From Liolophura sinensis (Eukaryota; Mollusca; Polyplacophora; Chitonida; Chitonidae): DNA of 64,000 nt. Location: NCBI RefSeq assembly GCF_032854445.1, contig NC_088304.1, positions 34,028,810 through 34,092,809 of the forward strand, given 5' to 3'. The translations under genes and the position numbers were made by a program. Position 1 is the stretch's first letter; each line of letters starts with the position of its first letter. The notes below the pieces were generated by a model. It made no database searches. It had not been told where the DNA came from and saw nothing but the letters and a program-made list of their open reading frames with translations. Positions 58,899 through 64,000 of the stretch are shown piece after piece.

Positions 58899-59617
58899 GT
58901 ACAAAAAAGACATCTTGGCTCCGCGAAATGTAAGACGACATCTTCTTGGCGACATCTTCTTGGCATCATCTTGGCAAACAGAAATAGAAAACCGTATATT
59001 CATACAAAAGTACAAACCGATATCAGCAGGCAGAGAAATACTCAATAAAGCATAAATATTCAGCCGTGTCTCAGGAACCAATGACCTACTTGAGAAGAAT
59101 TCGCCTTCTAAAATGACATTATTAGCCCTCTGGCGCCAATCCTTGTCGACTAATCACGAAACTGCAATAGATCGGTGCTTAGTTCAAGGCTAACGTGTAC
59201 TCTAAAGGACCCCTTGCAACTAGATGGAAAAGCGTCCCTCTGTCGCTCAGGTCGATTGTCAACCTGCTCACAGTGACAGACCGTCTGCCAAATGACGCAA
59301 AGGTGTGTAACAGGTGTAGCCGATGAAATAGGCCAAGCTAAAATATTCCTTTCCAGCCATCAGGCTACTGAAGCCGTTAAAATGTAAAAGATAACATCCT
59401 TTTCCGTCTAATGTTAGTATTTAAAACAAGTTTTGTCGGACGAATAATTATACCCTGAATATACGACAATGTCTTTAACAGGCGTTTTGTTACGAAGTTA
59501 AACTGATGAACAGGTTCCTCCTATCTAAAGTGAACTGAACGATGTGCTGTTAGTTAAAGTAAATAGCGTTGAACTGTCACTGGAAGAATACTGCATATGA
59601 TCTGTATCAATTTACAA
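58899..59617. other. No gene seen
   Basis: Three short 'gacatcttcttggc' repeats at 58935-58975; the rest is unrecognised. Confidence 0.4.
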
Positions 59618-59741
59618 TAATATTTATGTATTGATTGCTGTTTCACGCCGTACTCGAGAATATTTCACCTATACTACGGCGGCCAGCATTATCGTGGGAA
59701 GAAACCGGGTACAGCCCGGGGGAAACCCATGACCATCCGAA
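59618..59741 (-). mobile_element. SINE family A, 3' half
   Basis: 'gattgctgtttcacgccgta', 'ctacggcggccagcattatc' and 'gggggaaacccatgaccatc'; head missing. Confidence 0.8.
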
Positions 59742-60078
59742 TTCTAATTTACAAGAATATATTTAATATTTAATGTAATGTATAGCTTGTCCAACACATG
59801 GCTTGACAATATATGTAGAAATATACAAGAATTTCTTGTGCGGTTCAAATTTACCCTCCCCCCCCCCCCACCACCACCGTTACCTCACTTTGTTAAGCAC
59901 TAAACTAAAAATGCAATGATAGGAATGGCATCACCTCAATTTTTCACACACATGTTCTTTAGTAATTATTCTTCACATTCAAGTTAGTTAACTTTTTCTG
60001 CATAAAACAATACACTTCACTGTTGCACCGAAGTGGGACGATTTCCTGTTTGGTTAAGAAAGAATCCTATCAGTGTAT

Positions 60079-60293
60079 AGGGCCCTCCGTGACCGAGGGG
60101 GTTAGAATGCGAGCACGGCGTCCAGTTCATGCTCCGGCCGTAGATGGGAAGGCCTTCTAGCAATCTGGGGATGGCCGTGGGGTTTTCCCAGGCTCTGCCC
60201 GGTTTCCTCCCAACATAATGCTGGTGGCCGTTGTATAAGTGAAATATTCTTGAGTATGGCGTAAAAAACCGATCAAATAAATAAATAAATAAA
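60079..60293 (+). mobile_element. SINE family A with 10-bp target duplication
   Basis: Head 'ccctccgtgaccgagggggt' and tail 'gagtatggcgtaaaaaaccg' with (AAAT)n. Flanked by 'tatcagtgta' at 60069-60078 and 60294-60303. Part of the head is deleted. Confidence 0.85.
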
Positions 60294-60317
60294 TATCAGT
60301 GTACAACGCATAGCTCT

Positions 60318-60412
60318 TCACCCGGTTTTCTCCCACCATATAATCTGGCAGCCGTCGTGTAATTGAAATATTGTTGAGCACGGAGTAAAACACCAAATTA
60401 ATAAACAATGCA
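60318..60412 (+). mobile_element. SINE family A tail fragment
   Basis: 'acccggttttctcccaccat', 'ggcagccgtcgtgtaattga' and 'gagcacggagtaaaacacca'. Lies directly beyond the complete copy at 60079. Confidence 0.8.
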
Positions 60413-61200
60413 TAGATTATTTTGCCTAGGCATTAATTATTATGGGCTGTTAACTGCTATTTGGGATGACGTCAGGTCTATAACGGTTGCGTAGTGCAAC
60501 ACGACAATGAGGCTATTATCACTGCTTTATATTACATGAAGTGTGATTAGCTAAAACTCTCAACACCTCATATTCAATCATGTTTCCGTGACAACAGATG
60601 ATGACATCTATAATGACATTATGTAGTAAAACGCTATTATACCACGCATACTTTTCACTCGTGACGATTTGGGCGCTACAAATAAAGTGTACTTAAAAAT
60701 AACCAAAAGTATACCAACAAAAAGCATGGCCGCCAACTACTTCCCAGCACATAAGCGGGTGTGAAACCCGGAAATAACCCGGAATTCGGAAAAAATGCCG
60801 ACATATCATGTACATATGTTAAGGGATTTTATAATTTTCCAGCTGGCATCACAGGAAGTATATCGAATATTAATACCCTTATTCGAATATTAATGCTTAT
60901 TCGAAATGCTGGCAAACAGTATAATGTTCACATTTGTGACAAAAATAGCTCTTTTAACAATACAACCTCGTGACAAGCTACAAGATAAGCTGAATAAACT
61001 TAACCTATATATCAACGTCAACCACTTTCTTAGACTTTCCACACAATACATACTGTACTTCCTGTTCAGTTTGATATACAAAAATACACACTGAGAAGCA
61101 AATAAAGACCTTGAAATAAAAGTTTTGATGAAATTAATTAAACTTCACAAAAAAGCAAAATGTGTCACTTGAAAAACGCAAATATGTGAAATATAGTAAC
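60413..61200. other. No gene seen
   Basis: No coding features or repeats recognised. Confidence 0.4.
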
Positions 61201-61826
61201 TAGTGCCCAGTGTTGTGTCAATGCCCAGTGTTGTGACAGTGCCCAGTGTTGTGGCAGTGCTCAGTGTTGTGGCAGTGTCCAGTGTTGTGGCTATGCCCAG
61301 TGTTGTGGCAGTGTCCAGTGTTGTGGCAGTGCCCAGTGTTGTGGCAGTGCCCAGTGTTGTGTCAATGCCCAGTGTTGTGACAGTGTCCAGTGTTGTGGCA
61401 GTGTCCAGTGTTGTGGCAGTGTCCAGTGTTGTGACAGTGCCCAATGTTGTGGCAGTGCCCAGTGTTGTGGTAGTGTCCAGAGTTGTGGCAGTGTCCAGCG
61501 TTGTGTCAATGCCCAGTGTTGTGTCAATGCCCAGTGTTGTGTCAATGCCCAGTGTTGTGGCAGGGTCCAGTATTGTGGCAGTGTTCAGCGTTGTGGCAGT
61601 GTCCAGTGTTGTAGCAGTGTCCAGCGTTGTGGCAGTGTACAGCGTTGTGGCAGTGTCCAGTGTTGTGGCAGTGCCCAGTGTTGTGGCAATGCCCAGTGTT
61701 GTGGCAATGCCCAGTGTTGTGGCAATGCCCAGTGTTGTGGCAGTGCCCAGTGTTGTGGCAATGCCCAGTGTTGTGTCAATGTCCAGTGTTGTGGCAGTGC
61801 CCAGTGTTGTAGCAGTGCCCAGTGTC
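61201..61826. repeat. 18-bp minisatellite, about 35 copies
   Basis: The unit 'gtgcccagtgttgtggca' repeats every 18 bp. The six-codon period leaves several frames open (VVAVPS, WALPQH repeats); these are not genes. Confidence 0.95.
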
Positions 61827-62555
<729 letters not shown>

Positions 62556-62719
62556 TATTCTATTAATTCAAATTAAAGATTCTAACTGAATACATTCTAG
62601 CATTACTCTGACAACAGAATTTGTATTAAAATTAACTCATTAATTTTTTTGAGTGTTCAGGGGAAAAATCTCGTCAGAAATTCTAAATAATGAACATCTA
62701 CCTAGCTGTCACCGTGGAG

Positions 62720-62830
62720 CGCGGACATTTCCTCCTACGGACATATCCCCTTATGGACATTTACCTATATGAACGTTTCTCCCTATGGACAATTCCCCCT
62801 ATAGACATGTTCCCCCATGGACATTTCCCT
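62720..62830. repeat. Degenerate 15-17-bp repeats
   Basis: 'ccccttatggacattt', 'tccctatggacaattc' and 'ccccatggacatttcc' recur about six times. Confidence 0.7.
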
Positions 62831-63044
62831 AAGTACAATTCAAAATCCGGATTGAATGATCTCATTTTGTAATTTTCACCACTACTTGTTTTGGTAGCGA
62901 ATTCACCCTATGCTTGTGTCATCGATTCTTGCACATGATGTCCGGGTTATTAAAAGATACATGAGTATTTGACATTAGTTAATTTAATAACCTTCTCAAC
63001 TTCTTAATATTTGATGCACAAAAATAACTTTAAACTACAGTTTT

Positions 63045-63235
63045 CCTAATGCCCCAGCAGTCAATCCGGAAATTAAATGGCCTATTCTTGTGATGTCAAC
63101 GGTGATAGGTTTGTTGTGGGGAGATCCCCAATATGGGGCGCGAAGCTGGTCCCACTCTCCCAGTATGTTCATTGATGACGTCTTTTCCGAATATTTCCGA
63201 CCACTGACGGAAAATATGCATAAAGCAGAGGAGTT
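63045..63235. repeat. Dispersed repeat family Y, copy 2
   Basis: 'agcagtcaatccggaaatta', 'cccagtatgttcattgatga' followed by 'cgtcttttccgaatatt', and 'cataaagcagagg' parallel 34410-34740. Confidence 0.5.
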
Positions 63236-63754
63236 ATTAATAATTTTAAAATATGCCTTAAAAATGAATTTCTTTTTCTATTTTTTTGGCACATCTCTTT
63301 ATTTTTCTTAAAATCACACTCTTCGTTTCATAATACCGTTTTATTTACCCTTTTAACTGTAAGCTTCGTATAATCGTATGCTGAATTGGGTTTGGCATGC
63401 ATCTTCTATCTATACCCATAAATACCCGATCATAATTGTGTTTCCATTATTTTTGGGTTGATAACACGCGAGATCACACTTGATCACACTCTGGTCTCAC
63501 TATCACCCAACCAAGATATCACTCTTAACTTCATAAAACGACGTCATGCAAAAATGTCAAGCGTTCATGAAAGAAAAATCGAACAATCAAAGGATATTTA
63601 CTCTCATACATACACAACAATATGTTTGGTTGCGTTGCCAATCAGATGTTCCCACCAAAATGCTTTGCCTGCACTTTTTTCTATAAATCAATACTTGAAA
63701 TCGGCTGTTTCCTTGATTGTATACACCAATCAATGTGCTCTGAAGTATGTACGT

Positions 63755-63872
63755 ATGTGTGTATGTATGTATGTATGTATGTATGTATGTATGTATGTAT
63801 GTATGTATGTATGTATGTATGTATGTATGTATGTATGTATGCATGCATGCATGTATGTATGTATGCATGCAT
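63755..63872. repeat. (GTAT)n / (GCAT)n microsatellite
   Basis: About 22 GTAT units changing to GCAT units at the right. It adjoins the tail of a SINE and may have grown from it. Confidence 0.95.
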
Positions 63873-64000
63873 GCTTGGGGTTTAACGTCGCACATAGCAA
63901 TTTTTCAGTTATATGAGAACGAGGAGTCATTAGGTGTGTGTACATACACTGTCTTCTTTTGGCAGGGCGAGTCCATATCGCTAAGTCGAGGACACCAGAC
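63873..64000 (-). mobile_element. SINE family B variant, cut by the window edge
   Basis: 'ggggtttaacgtcgcacata', 'gagaacgaggagtcattagg' and 'gtcttcttttggcagggcga' match the variant at 495-733. Confidence 0.75.

Noticed and set aside
63458-63945. Cys/Tyr/Met-rich frame and its antisense His/Thr frame
   Set aside because: (GTAT)n microsatellite joined to chance flanking frame.

Overview
This window reads as nuclear DNA of a mollusc; I cannot tell gastropod from bivalve. Two intron-split genes have textbook GT-AG junctions, and the rest is dense in tandem repeats and tRNA-derived SINEs. The SINE tails (around 'gagtacggcgtaaaacacc' with an AAATAAATA end) are of a kind I recall as widespread in molluscan genomes. 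A Pif-like gene also points to a shell-former.

Layout. 1-8964: no gene, only SINE pieces, a 149-bp tandem repeat and members of a dispersed repeat called family X here. 8965-32390 (+): a Pif-like secreted protein in eight coding exons (signal peptide, two clear chitin-binding peritrophin-A domains plus a weaker third, then a LamG_3/concanavalin-like domain). Its introns hold an 8.8-kb first intron with a Tc1/mariner remnant and a reverse-transcriptase remnant, a 1.4-kb array of 48-bp units abutting exon 3, and two related 76-bp satellites. 33585-41855: an intergenic block of unrelated satellites (18, 19, 2, 31 and 13 bp units). 43000-55898 (-): the most striking gene, nine coding exons that join without a frame error into one protein of about 2171 residues with four tandem berberine-bridge-enzyme-like FAD oxidoreductase domains, an N-terminal signal peptide and a C-terminal hydrophobic tail (GPI signal or membrane anchor). 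55900-64000: no convincing gene; SINEs, an 18-bp minisatellite and simple repeats.

How the parts relate. In the oxidase gene each domain is split at the same two places with the same phases (0 after the VYQE-type motif, 1 inside the LLGG-type motif). A two-exon cassette with phase 1 at both ends could therefore be duplicated repeatedly without breaking the frame. Exons 3, 5 and 7 each hold the end of one domain and the start of the next with no stop between them, so the fusion is visible in the DNA. Domain 3 has lost the histidine that carries FAD in this family and is probably not a normal flavoenzyme. The Pif-like gene has one exon (exon 2) whose peritrophin domain needs a one-base frame change, which is either an assembly error or a disabling allele. 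Nothing in the sequence shows that the two genes act together, although both products look secreted or surface-bound.
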